Of a stretch of 6,036 bases of DNA, positions 1-5,900 are shown one piece after another (position 1 is the first letter of the stretch; every line of letters begins with the position of its first letter). The DNA is from an uncultured Gammaproteobacteria bacterium (GTDB lineage: Bacteria; Pseudomonadota; Gammaproteobacteria; GCA-2729495). A model generated the notes under the pieces. That model saw only the letters and a list, made by a program, of their open reading frames with translations, did no database searches and was not told the DNA's origin. The stretch lies in NCBI GenBank assembly GCA_947258805.1, contig CAMYJV010000150.1, positions 1 through 6,036 of the forward strand, written 5' to 3'. Both the position numbers and the translations under genes were made by a program.

Positions 1-18
1 GTGCACGCAGAAATGACA

Positions 19-38
19 AGGGTGGCCGGCGCCACCCT
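19..38 (-). terminator. Candidate terminator of the lipoprotein gene
   Basis: A perfect 8-bp inverted repeat (AGGGTGGC / GCCACCCT) with a 4-base loop lies about 28 bases past the stop codon of the minus-strand lipoprotein gene. Read on the minus strand it is followed by TTGTCATTTC, a weak and interrupted T-rich stretch. Position and stem strength suggest an intrinsic terminator, but the poor T-tract leaves this uncertain. Confidence 0.5.
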
Positions 39-66
39 CGAATGATTTCAGGCAGCGTCAGGCAAC

Positions 67-1449
67 TTAGTTGAGATTATCTACCTCGACGATCTTCACG
101 CCGCCGAGCCCCGCGGCCACGAACAGGTAGTCGTTCTTGTAGGCTACGTGGTTCGCCGACTGCAGGTCGTCGAACTGCAGGTGGCCCAGCATCGTGATCT
201 GTAACGGCGTGTTGCAGGGGCTGGCGTTGAAGTCAGCGTCGGCCTGGGCAACGTAGACACCGGCTTCGCCGTTCGAGATGAACATCAGGTCCCCGTCCAC
301 CGTCACCGCGTTCGTCATTACCACGGCCGGGTCCAGGCCCAGAGCCGCCGGATCCGGCCGCGGCACGGAGCCGACGATGCTTCCGTCGTCCAGGCACATG
401 ATCTGTACGCCTTGCGGTCCGGCGGCGATGAACGCCTTGCCGCCGGCAATTTCCACCGTCGTCTTTGATTCCGGCACGTCGGCGCCCAGAAATTGGAAGG
501 TGTTCAACAGTGTCATGGAGCCACCGGGGAACTGCCCTTCGGCAAAGACCGACAGCTTGCCCTGCATGTCCGGAGGCATGTTCGGGGGCGCGCCCTGCGC
601 AACGACGATCCGGCCGCCGGTCTGATCCCAGTCCACCCACCGGGCATCGTCGAGCGGGAACTGGCCGAGCGGGCTCAGGTCGTTGGTGCCGAATGCGAAT
701 ACCTCGCCCGTGCTTCCGGAGGTCGCGTAGACTGCATTGTTTGTGGCCATCGTGCTCGTCGCGGCAAAGCTGGTCAGCGCCAGCCGCGAATTGTCCTGCA
801 GCACCAGGTTCTGGCCCTGAACCTTGAAGCGCTCGAGCACCGATGGAAACGGAAATGCTGGGTCGTTCGTCGCTTCGGCGGCATAGACCCAGCTGCCGTC
901 CGTGGAGACTGCGCTGATGTCGGAGTCATTGAACGCGACTGACGAACTGAGCGTCGGTTTCTTCTGGTTGATATTGGTGATGTAGTCGATCGCCCCCAGG
1001 CGCGGTGCGCCAACCATGTTGTAGCTGACTACCGCCTGGCTCGCGCTTTTCAACCAGATCGAAGTCGCCTGGACCACCTCGCCCTCGACGACGGGCGGAT
1101 CGATTTCGCGCACCAGCGTCAGGGATACGCCTGCAGCATTCAGCGCCGGCGGGGAGTCTCCGGCCATTACCGGTGCCACCGGTGGCGGCGCGTCAATCGC
1201 TACCGCCTCGGAAGTGTTGATGACTCTGGCGTCGAGGAAGAACGGGGTGTTCGTAATCGCCACCCGCGCATTGGCCTGATCGGGAGCCACGCTGGTACCA
1301 CTGCCGCCCCCGCCGCCACCGCCGCAGGCCGACAACAGGCCGACTGCGAGCAACACAGAGGCAGCGCGGCAACACGCAGTCAGCGCGACCGGGCCGGTCT
1401 GGGCCAACGGCGTGCGTGCCGGGCGCAGGCATAAAATCCGGCTGGGCAT
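67..1449 (-). CDS. Predicted lipoprotein with LVIVD-like beta-propeller repeats
   Basis: Encodes 460 residues. The ATG at 1449 was chosen because AAGGAG (1456-1461) lies 6 bases upstream on the minus strand; an in-frame TTG at 1467 would overlap that site. The N-terminus has a long basic n-region, a hydrophobic core (about 29-39) and a lipobox LSAC with the lipidated Cys at 42, then a run of glycines as flexible linker. Asp is not at +2, so outer-membrane sorting is plausible. The mature part shows recurring units ending in a hydrophobic strand: FIAAGPQGVQIM (about 340-351), LMFISNGEAGVYVA (388-401) and YLFVAAGLGGVKIVEVD (441-457). These resemble LVIVD repeats of surface beta-propellers; weaker units occur near 187 and 240. 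No catalytic residues are recognisable, and the function is unknown, probably binding or scaffolding. The gene stands alone, divergent from the DUF1295 gene. Lipoprotein call is strong; the propeller call is moderate. Confidence 0.85.
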   Translation of the reverse strand: MPSRILCLRPARTPLAQTGPVALTACCRAASVLLAVGLLSACGGGGGGGSGTSVAPDQANARVAITNTPFFLDARVINTSEAVAIDAPPPVAPVMAGDSPPALNAAGVSLTLVREIDPPVVEGEVVQATSIWLKSASQAVVSYNMVGAPRLGAIDYITNINQKKPTLSSSVAFNDSDISAVSTDGSWVYAAEATNDPAFPFPSVLERFKVQGQNLVLQDNSRLALTSFAATSTMATNNAVYATSGSTGEVFAFGTNDLSPLGQFPLDDARWVDWDQTGGRIVVAQGAPPNMPPDMQGKLSVFAEGQFPGGSMTLLNTFQFLGADVPESKTTVEIAGGKAFIAAGPQGVQIMCLDDGSIVGSVPRPDPAALGLDPAVVMTNAVTVDGDLMFISNGEAGVYVAQADADFNASPCNTPLQITMLGHLQFDDLQSANHVAYKNDYLFVAAGLGGVKIVEVDNLN

Positions 1450-1455
1450 GGGAAT

Positions 1456-1461
1456 CTCCTT
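1456..1461 (-). promoter_or_regulatory. Ribosome binding site deciding the lipoprotein start
   Basis: On the minus strand this reads AAGGAG with a 6-base spacer (ATTCCC) to the ATG at 1449. It is the near-ideal Shine-Dalgarno that fixes the start and rules out the upstream TTG at 1467. Confidence 0.85.
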
Positions 1462-1583
1462 GGCCAACGGTGCGAGTCCTCAGCAACCCATCGGGCTGCG
1501 CGGTTCTTCAGCGATCTGTCGGCTACTGCAACAACAACATCACCCGTGGTCTCCTCACGGAGCCCCGGGCTGAAGGGATCGTG

Positions 1584-1617
1584 ACGGAAAACCGTGAAAA
1601 TGAACCGTGTACCCGTC
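1584..1617. repeat. Cluster of CCGT/ACGG repeats between divergent genes
   Basis: In the intergenic region 1450-1681 (232 bases, no convincing gene), AACCGTG occurs at 1590-1596 and again at 1603-1609, exactly 13 bases apart. ACGG-AAAA-CCGT (1584-1595) forms a small hairpin, and GACGG (1583-1587) pairs with CCGTC (1613-1617). This may be a regulator binding site serving one or both divergent genes. The motif is short, and it could be chance. I see nothing else convincing in the intergenic region except a -10-like box near its right end. Confidence 0.25.
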
Positions 1618-1667
1618 GCAAATTCGACAACTGCCTGCGTTAGATAGTCGGCCGCCGCCATTTGACG

Positions 1668-1673
1668 GATAAT
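1668..1673 (+). promoter_or_regulatory. Possible -10 box of the DUF1295 gene, leaderless or nearly so
   Basis: GATAAT (5 of 6 to TATAAT) ends 8 bases before the ATG at 1682, so transcription would begin at or just before the start codon. This agrees with the lack of any Shine-Dalgarno upstream of that ATG. No good -35 hexamer is seen at 16-18 bases, so the call is weak. Confidence 0.3.
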
Positions 1674-1681
1674 TCCGCCGC

Positions 1682-2509
1682 ATGGGACGCACGATTCAAC
1701 TGGTGTTTCAGGCCTGCGGCCTGGCCATGCTGGTGCTGCTAATTGTTCGCGCGCGCAGCGGCGACTGGAGCCCGTTGAATTACCTGATGCTGGCGGTGGC
1801 CGGCGCCTGTTGCCTTCTAGTGTTCGTGCGCTTCGTGTACGTGTTCAATTACAGCTACGCGCTGGCCGCGATGCTGAACGGCGCGCTGCTGATGGCGCTG
1901 CGGCCGTCAGCCGCAAGCGCGCTGCTGGGTGGCGCGGCCGTAGTCTACGGCGCGAGACTGTTCTGGTTCAGCTGGGCTCGTCAGCATGGGCAGTCGTACG
2001 CGCCGCGCAGGGCCAACGTGATCCAGGCTGACGAAGCGATGCCGAAGCCGGTGAAGGTCGCTTTGTGGGTGAACTGCAGCCTGCTGCTGACCTATCACCT
2101 GATGGCGGTGTATTTCGTTGCCGAGCGCGCAGAGTTGTCGCTGGGCGTGGTGTTGGGTGCGCTGACGATGTTGGCCGGTACGCTGATCGAAGGGCTGGCT
2201 GACTGGCAGAAGCAGCGGGTGAAAAACGCCACGCCCGATCAGCCGGTGCTGCGCGGGCTGTTCCGGTACGTGCGTCACCCGAATTACACGGGCGAGATCC
2301 TGCTGCAGCTGGGCCTGATCATCGCCGGCCTGGCAGTGGTGGGCACAGTGGGTGAGGCCCTCGCCGTGCTGATTGCGCCGGGCTACATCGTTGTGCTGAT
2401 GATCACCGAGGCCCGGCGTGTGGACAGCACCCAGGAGACCACGTACTGGAATCACCCCGAGTACCCGGCCTGGCGGGCACGCACGGGGGCACTGTTGCCG
2501 CGTCTCTAG
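1682..2509 (+). CDS. DUF1295 / isoprenylcysteine methyltransferase-like membrane protein
   Basis: Encodes 275 residues rich in membrane segments: about 5-22, 34-56, 58-73, 76-92, 126-146, 151-170 and 205-240. The diagnostic motif is GLFRYVRHPNYTGE at 192-205, preceded by GLADWQKQR (171-179). It matches the C-terminal signature shared by DUF1295 proteins, steroid 5-alpha-reductase C-terminal domains and ICMT-type methyltransferases, where the RHPNY-GE block belongs to the cofactor site. The typical ending is also present (Y-x(2)-Y then T-G-ALLP, about 255-273). The protein should sit in the inner membrane and act on a lipid-like substrate, by reduction or methylation; the sequence does not say which. 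The upstream region lacks a clear Shine-Dalgarno. It is divergent from the lipoprotein gene and converges on the SDR gene with 19 bases between the stop codons, so it is probably monocistronic. Length is normal for DUF1295 (about 250-290). Confidence 0.85.
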   Translation: MGRTIQLVFQACGLAMLVLLIVRARSGDWSPLNYLMLAVAGACCLLVFVRFVYVFNYSYALAAMLNGALLMALRPSAASALLGGAAVVYGARLFWFSWARQHGQSYAPRRANVIQADEAMPKPVKVALWVNCSLLLTYHLMAVYFVAERAELSLGVVLGALTMLAGTLIEGLADWQKQRVKNATPDQPVLRGLFRYVRHPNYTGEILLQLGLIIAGLAVVGTVGEALAVLIAPGYIVVLMITEARRVDSTQETTYWNHPEYPAWRARTGALLPRL

Positions 2510-2512
2510 TTG

Positions 2513-2526
2513 GCCGCGATAGCGGC
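2513..2526. terminator. Small hairpin between convergent stop codons
   Basis: GCCGC-GATA-GCGGC is a perfect 5-bp stem with a 4-base loop, lying between the stop codons of the two convergent genes. It could act as a weak bidirectional terminator. There is no T-tract on either strand, so termination by this hairpin alone is doubtful. Confidence 0.3.
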
Positions 2527-2528
2527 GG

Positions 2529-3398
2529 CTACCACGGGATCTTCGAGCCCTGGTGGGACATGAAGGTGCCGCTCAGGTCGAAGCCGTACTGGTCGATGAC
2601 GTTGATGACGGCCTCGGCGCTGTCCGCCGGATCCATCAGGCGCAGTCGCACATTCCGGCCACCCATTGCCTCCTGCATCATATTCGTGTCTACCGCGCCC
2701 GGTGAGATCAGCGCGACGGTGATTCCCTGGTCCTTCACTGCCGCCTGCACGGAACGCATCACCATGTTCAATGCCGACTTGCTGGAGTTATAGAAAGGAA
2801 TCGATGCGCGGCTGGCAAAAGTAATCGACCCCTGCACGCTGGTGATCGCGACGATTTTCTTCTGGCTGCTGGCGGCGACATTGTCCACGAAGGCCTGCGT
2901 CATGCGCAGCGGCCCGGCAACGTTGGTATTCATCACGCGCAGGAACAGGTCCATGTTGTAGTTGCCGAGTTCCTGTTCGTCCGGCGCGCCGAGGATGGCC
3001 GCGTTGTTGAGCAGTACGTCGATGGGCTGGCCCTTGTACTTGGCGGCGAGTGCGTCGACCTGTGACTGGTCGAGCAGGTCCAGGCGCTCTACGCTGACCT
3101 TTGGATTGTCGGCGGCGATCGCATTCAGGTCGTCGGCCTGCTCCGGTTTCCGCGCGGTGGCGATTACGGTCCAGCCGCGCTCGGCGTAGTTGCGCGCCAT
3201 CGCCAGGCCGATGCCTCGGTTGGCGCCGGTGATCAGCACCGTGCCGGTGATGTCTGTGCGCTTCGCCGGGTCCGCCAGCAGGTCTTCCGGGCGCGGCGTG
3301 CGGCCGTGGCCGCCGGCCAGCGCGTCGCTCATCAGCCCCAGCAGGCCCAGGGCCAGCAGTGGTGCGGCCAGCTTGAAAAGGAATGCGTTGCGCGTCAT
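2529..3398 (-). CDS. SDR-family NAD(P)-dependent oxidoreductase with signal sequence
   Basis: Encodes 289 residues. The ATG at 3398 is chosen over an upstream in-frame start at 3584 because AGGAG lies 6 bases before it and a signal sequence follows directly. Residues 1-29 form a Sec-type signal (Arg/Lys n-region, Leu/Ala core about 10-23, ALA-GG cleavage-like site near 28-29). The Rossmann fold starts at about 51, with the cofactor motif TGANRGIG (57-64), NNAA (131-134), a catalytic Ser in ITS (187) and YNSSK (Tyr203, Lys207), then PGAVDTNM (233-240). The 16-residue Ser-Tyr spacing and the SKSALNMVMRS context resemble C-factor, sniffer and carbonyl-reductase-like SDRs. The catalytic set is intact. 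The substrate is unknown, probably a small carbonyl or alcohol. Export is odd, as NAD(P)H is scarce outside the cytoplasm; the hydrophobic segment may instead be a membrane anchor. The gene is monocistronic. Family assignment is very firm; localisation is inferred. Confidence 0.93.
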   Translation of the reverse strand: MTRNAFLFKLAAPLLALGLLGLMSDALAGGHGRTPRPEDLLADPAKRTDITGTVLITGANRGIGLAMARNYAERGWTVIATARKPEQADDLNAIAADNPKVSVERLDLLDQSQVDALAAKYKGQPIDVLLNNAAILGAPDEQELGNYNMDLFLRVMNTNVAGPLRMTQAFVDNVAASSQKKIVAITSVQGSITFASRASIPFYNSSKSALNMVMRSVQAAVKDQGITVALISPGAVDTNMMQEAMGGRNVRLRLMDPADSAEAVINVIDQYGFDLSGTFMSHQGSKIPW

Positions 3399-3404
3399 TG
3401 GATA

Positions 3405-3409
3405 CTCCT
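3405..3409 (-). promoter_or_regulatory. Ribosome binding site deciding the SDR start
   Basis: Reads AGGAG on the minus strand with a 6-base spacer (TATCCA) to the ATG at 3398. It supports the start directly before the signal sequence and argues against the 62-residue longer form, whose extra part resembles non-coding GC-rich sequence. Confidence 0.8.
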
Positions 3410-3566
3410 GGAATCGTGGTCCGGCGGCCGCGCGGTGTGCAGGGGCCGCGAAATGGTCGCTTAAGCTAGCAGAGAGGGGCCGGACCGTCCCGCGCGGGCA
3501 CGGTGAAGCTGGCTGGCAGACCGTAGGTTGGCCAGAGATACCATGGGCCAGGCCCGCCGGCCGCGC

Positions 3567-3572
3567 TAAAAT
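3567..3572 (+). promoter_or_regulatory. -10 box candidate for the DUF3795-rhodanese operon
   Basis: TAAAAT (5 of 6 to consensus) lies 24 bases before the ATG at 3597, giving a predicted leader of about 17-18 bases that contains the GGGGA (3586-3590) Shine-Dalgarno candidate. No recognisable -35 hexamer is found at the usual distance. The rest of the intergenic region 3399-3596 holds only the SDR ribosome binding site and an 8-bp palindrome GCTTAAGC at 3459-3466. Confidence 0.4.
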
Positions 3573-3596
3573 GGCCGTCTGCAACGGGGATTAGCG

Positions 3597-4007
3597 ATGA
3601 GTGTTACAGCAAGCGGCAAACGGGATCTCGATCCGCACATTGCCTACTGCGGACTCGACTGCTCGGGTTGCGACGTTTACCGTGCCACCGCCTTCGACGA
3701 TGACGGCTTGCGGCAGGACTATGCGCAGAAGGTCCTCGCGCAATTCAAGATCGAAGTCGAACCCGCCAGCGTCAATTGCCACGGCTGCCGGGACGCTCGC
3801 CCCAAGAGCGGTTACTGCGCCTGGTGCCAGGTGCGCAGCTGCGCTATCGACCGGGGCTACGAGAACTGCGCCCACTGTCCGGACTACGCCTGCGACAAGC
3901 TCGACAAGGTGCACGCGGCGATGATCAATGTCGGCAAGGCAGTGGACGGGGTAGCGAGCGCGAAGATCAACCTCGAAGCCATTCGGCGCGAACAGGGCCT
4001 GGGTTGA
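3597..4007 (+). CDS. DUF3795 cysteine-cluster protein
   Basis: Encodes 136 residues. The start ATG at 3597 has a modest GGGGA six bases upstream. Eleven cysteines form the DUF3795 pattern: YCGLDCSGC (C18, C22, C25), CHGC (C61, C64), CAWC with RSC (C74, C77, C82), and CAHC with DYAC (C91, C94, C99), followed by KLDK. The N-terminal CGLDCSGCD block and the late C-x2-C-x4-C are the hallmark of this family. The spacing suggests binding of zinc or iron-sulfur clusters, but no biochemical role is established that I can name. It lacks a signal sequence and should be cytoplasmic. The rhodanese gene follows after only 7 bases, so the two are almost certainly co-transcribed. This hints at a sulfur-related or metal-centre role, which is inference from context. 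The last 30 residues have no cysteines and look helical. Length is typical for the family. Confidence 0.9.
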   Translation: MSVTASGKRDLDPHIAYCGLDCSGCDVYRATAFDDDGLRQDYAQKVLAQFKIEVEPASVNCHGCRDARPKSGYCAWCQVRSCAIDRGYENCAHCPDYACDKLDKVHAAMINVGKAVDGVASAKINLEAIRREQGLG

Positions 4008-4014
4008 CGCAGAG

Positions 4015-4479
4015 ATGGCGGAAGCGACCAAACCCGGCGCGTGGCAGATGCCCGACGGCGACTATGCCGGCGACGTGACCGCGGCGGAAGCCTGGAAGAC
4101 GCTGGCCGGCGAGCTGGCTGCGGTGCTGGTCGACGTGCGCACCGAGGTGGAGTGGAACCTGATCGGCAAACCGGACTTGTCGTCAGTGGACAAGGAACCG
4201 CTGTTCCTGCAGTGGGTCAAGATGGGCGGCGTCAACAAGAACTTCGTCCCCGAGCTCGAGGCCGCGCTGGCCGAGCGGGGCGTTGCGAAACACGCGCCCA
4301 TCTACTTCATGTGCCAGTCTGGCGGCCGCTCGAAGATGGCCGCGATGCAGTGCACCGCGGTCGGCTATACCCGCTGCTACAACATTGCCGATGGCTTCGA
4401 AGGTGACCTGGATGAGCACCGGCACCGCAACAGTGTCAGCGGCTGGAAGGTGGCGGGCCTGCCCTGGCAGCAAAGCTAA
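4015..4479 (+). CDS. Single-domain rhodanese-like protein
   Basis: Encodes 154 residues forming one rhodanese domain. DVRTEVEW (40-47) is the conserved DxR segment. The active-site loop CQSGGRS (100-106) holds the persulfide-carrying Cys100 and Arg105, matching the six-residue C-x3-G-R-S loop of sulfurtransferases. GFEGDLDEHRHR (127-138) and GWKVAGLPW (143-151) are the usual C-terminal signatures. The segment after the DxR block (LIGKPDLSS to about 80) replaces the common GHIPGA motif, as in a known proteobacterial subgroup with VPDLS-type sequences. Expected activity is transfer of sulfane sulfur from thiosulfate or a persulfide to a thiol acceptor; the partner is unknown. There is no signal peptide, so it is cytoplasmic. 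The start lies 7 bases after the DUF3795 stop and has no clear Shine-Dalgarno, suggesting translational coupling. A later in-frame ATG at 4048 is possible but less likely. No clear terminator follows. Confidence 0.92.
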   Translation: MAEATKPGAWQMPDGDYAGDVTAAEAWKTLAGELAAVLVDVRTEVEWNLIGKPDLSSVDKEPLFLQWVKMGGVNKNFVPELEAALAERGVAKHAPIYFMCQSGGRSKMAAMQCTAVGYTRCYNIADGFEGDLDEHRHRNSVSGWKVAGLPWQQS

Positions 4480-4538
4480 ACCGCGGTCTGGCGGCCGGCG
4501 TCGCGAAAGCTGATGTTCGGCATTGCTGCAAACTTCTG

Positions 4539-4641
4539 TTTCTATTGATTAAATTCCCATATGCCCGTGCTGGCCCGCCCGTCAGGTGGATTGCTGGAAT
4601 TATTCAAAAACCTTTCAATTCATATTTCTATTCAGTAGAAT
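4539..4641. repeat. 17-base degenerate direct repeat upstream of the TA module
   Basis: TTTCTATT at 4539-4546 recurs exactly at 4625-4632, 86 bases apart. Extending both copies to 17 bases (4539-4555 and 4625-4641) gives 13 of 17 matches, and the second copy ends in the predicted -10 box TAGAAT. The whole stretch is strikingly AT-rich for this window. The copies may be operator sites of the antitoxin or duplicated promoter elements. Confidence 0.4.
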
Positions 4642-4645
4642 AATT
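4598..4645 (+). promoter_or_regulatory. Promoter and candidate operator of the RES-Xre module
   Basis: The -10 candidate TAGAAT (4636-4641) matches consensus at 5 of 6 positions; a poor -35 (TTTCAA, 4613-4618) sits 17 bases upstream. Transcription would start near 4648, leaving a leader of about 20 bases before the ATG at 4669. AATTATTC (4598-4605) and GAATAATT (4638-4645) are perfect 8-bp inverted copies, so the right arm covers the -10. TTCTA-TTCAG-TAGAA (4626-4640) is a second, tighter inverted repeat also overlapping the -10. Antitoxins of this type commonly repress their own operon by binding such sites; here this is inferred. Confidence 0.5.
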
Positions 4646-4668
4646 GCATCTTGCCCTCGGATGCCGCC

Positions 4669-5049
4669 ATGCCACAGCCCGTTACCCAAGCCGCTGACGA
4701 CCGGGCCCGGGTGCTGACCCAGGCCCTGGCCGAAGCCGCGCGTCGCCTCGGGCTGAAGTCCACGCAGCTCAAGACCATCGTTGGCACCAGTCAGCCCACG
4801 GCCTCGCGCTTGCTGAACGGCAAGTACCAGCTCGTGCCCGATTCGAAGTGCTGGGAACTCGGCGCCCACCTGGTGCGCCTGTACCGCTCCTTGTCTGCCA
4901 TGGTCGGTGGCGACGATGCACTGGCTCGCGACTGGCTGAATACCGCTAACGATGCCTTTGACGGGCGTGCGCCGTTGCTCGTCATCCAGCGCGTCGACGG
5001 ACTGGTGCATGCCTGCGACTACCTGGACGCCCACCGCGCTCGCGTCTGA
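4669..5049 (+). CDS. Xre/MbcA/ParS-type antitoxin of RES-Xre module
   Basis: Encodes 126 residues from the ATG at 4669. An in-frame TTG at 4651 would add six residues but would lie almost at the predicted transcription start, so it was not chosen. Residues about 27-52 form a helix-turn-helix (LGLKSTQLKTIVGTS, then PTASRLLNGK). Residues about 66-124 form the DUF2384 / MbcA-ParS toxin-binding domain, recognised by LVRLYRSLSAMVGGD (68-82), ARDWLNTAN (86-94) and the DGLVHACDYLDAHR end (110-123). The protein should neutralise the RES toxin encoded next to it, blocking its active site, and repress the shared promoter as a DNA-bound complex. The predicted promoter with inverted repeats lies immediately upstream. 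The Shine-Dalgarno is weak (CGGA region), unusual for an antitoxin that must be made in excess. Its last 41 bases overlap the toxin gene in another frame. Length is typical for the family. Confidence 0.92.
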   Translation: MPQPVTQAADDRARVLTQALAEAARRLGLKSTQLKTIVGTSQPTASRLLNGKYQLVPDSKCWELGAHLVRLYRSLSAMVGGDDALARDWLNTANDAFDGRAPLLVIQRVDGLVHACDYLDAHRARV

Positions 5050-5740
5050 AGCGCGACCCTGGCGGGGCAGCGCGTGGCGGGCGGTGGAGGCCCAGCACCA
5101 GGTAGCGACCATGCGCCTGACCGGCGGCCGGCTGCGCGACCAGGCAGTACTGGAGGACATCCTCGACAGCGTGAAGCCGCCGCAAGCCACGGGCACGGAG
5201 CGCCTGCACTGGCTGCTGGCCACCCCGTTCCGTTACCCGCCGCCACCGCACGGCTCGCGCTTTCGCCGGCCTTTTGAACCCGGCGTGTTCTACGCCGCCG
5301 AAGACCGCCGCACGGCGTGCGCGGAAGCGGGTTACTGGCGCTGGCGTTTCTGGCGCGACAGCGCGGGTCTGCGCGAGCGTTCGGCCATCGTGACGTTGAC
5401 GCTGTTTCAGTGCCACGCCGCTACCGATCGAGCGCTGGACCTGAGTGTGCCGCCCCTGTCTGCCCACCACGACGCATGGACCCACAGGAGTGACTACTCG
5501 GCGACCCAGGCGCTGGCCGAGCAGGCCCGCGCGGCAGACCTGCACTGCCTGCGCTACGAGTCGGCCCGCCGGCCCGCGGGCTACTGCGTCGCGTTTCTGC
5601 ACCCCCGGGTGTTTCGCAGCGTGCGCCGGCCGTTTCGTGACCGGCAGCAAACCTGGTCGTTGCTGATCGTGCCGCCGAACCGCACCGTCTGGCAGCGGCC
5701 CCTGGCCCGCGAGCAGTGGGCCTTCGACTGGGAGGTTTAA
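5009..5740 (+). CDS. RES-domain toxin (NAD+-degrading type)
   Basis: Encodes 243 residues from the ATG at 5009, inside the antitoxin gene. This start is preferred because the family's conserved N-terminus (TWTPTALASEARP, about 5-17, then WRAVEAQHQVATM, 23-35) begins just after it. An ATG at 5111 would remove it, and one at 4952 would add unrelated residues. The RES domain shows LLATPFRY (69-76), HGSRFRRP (81-88) with the conserved Arg, GVFYAAEDRRTACAE (92-106) with Tyr95 and Glu106, and RYESARRPAG (182-191) with Ser185, so the Arg, Glu and Ser that name the family are all present. Characterised relatives (MbcT and other RES toxins) deplete NAD+ in the cytoplasm, by phosphorolysis or ADP-ribosyl transfer, stopping growth or killing the cell. 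The antitoxin-first order and overlap are typical of translationally coupled modules. No frameshift or missing key residue is seen, so the toxin looks functional. Its exact start is the main doubt. Confidence 0.9.
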   Translation: MPATTWTPTALASEARPWRGSAWRAVEAQHQVATMRLTGGRLRDQAVLEDILDSVKPPQATGTERLHWLLATPFRYPPPPHGSRFRRPFEPGVFYAAEDRRTACAEAGYWRWRFWRDSAGLRERSAIVTLTLFQCHAATDRALDLSVPPLSAHHDAWTHRSDYSATQALAEQARAADLHCLRYESARRPAGYCVAFLHPRVFRSVRRPFRDRQQTWSLLIVPPNRTVWQRPLAREQWAFDWEV

Positions 5741-5857
5741 CCGGTTCTGCTGTCCGCCACAGCGCCGCGGCAGAGCGGCTGAGACCTGGTCGGGCGGCGC
5801 TGGCGTTGGTGGGCGGCGGTCGCGATCGGCGCCGCAATGGGCTGGCGACTGTGCGGT

Positions 5858-5863
5858 TAAACT
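5858..5863 (+). promoter_or_regulatory. Possible -10 box upstream of the GST-like gene
   Basis: TAAACT lies in a short AT-rich island (GGTTAAACTATCC) within the GC-rich region 5741-5974. It would give a leader of about 100 bases that includes the hairpin at 5901-5932. No convincing -35 is seen, so this is only a candidate. Confidence 0.25.
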
Positions 5864-5900
5864 ATCCGTGAATGTACCGTCGAGCGGGTTGCGGGTGGCC

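Noticed and set aside
1450..1681. Riboswitch or small RNA in the lipoprotein leader
   Set aside because: I looked for known riboswitch cores on the minus strand and recognised none; only short hairpins are present.
1907..2455. Minus-strand frame of 182 codons opposite the DUF1295 gene
   Set aside because: His/Gln-rich translation is the usual antisense shadow of Leu/Val-rich membrane protein codons.
3399..3584. 62-residue N-terminal extension of the SDR
   Set aside because: AGGAG and the signal sequence directly define the ATG at 3398; the extension resembles non-coding sequence.
4651..4668. TTG start of the antitoxin at 4651
   Set aside because: It lies almost at the predicted transcription start and has no binding site; the ATG at 4669 fits better.
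4952..5008. Toxin start at the ATG at 4952
   Set aside because: The extra residues are Ser/Arg-rich shadow of the antitoxin frame, and the family-like N-terminus begins only after 5009.
4615..5223. Minus-strand frame of 202 codons opposite the antitoxin
   Set aside because: It is antisense to the antitoxin and the toxin start, with low-complexity shadow-like composition and no Shine-Dalgarno.
4982..5650. Long minus-strand reading frame (222 codons) opposite the RES toxin gene
   Set aside because: It lies antisense to a clear RES domain, has an Arg/Pro/Gly-rich composition typical of shadow frames in GC-rich DNA, and matches no family I recognise.
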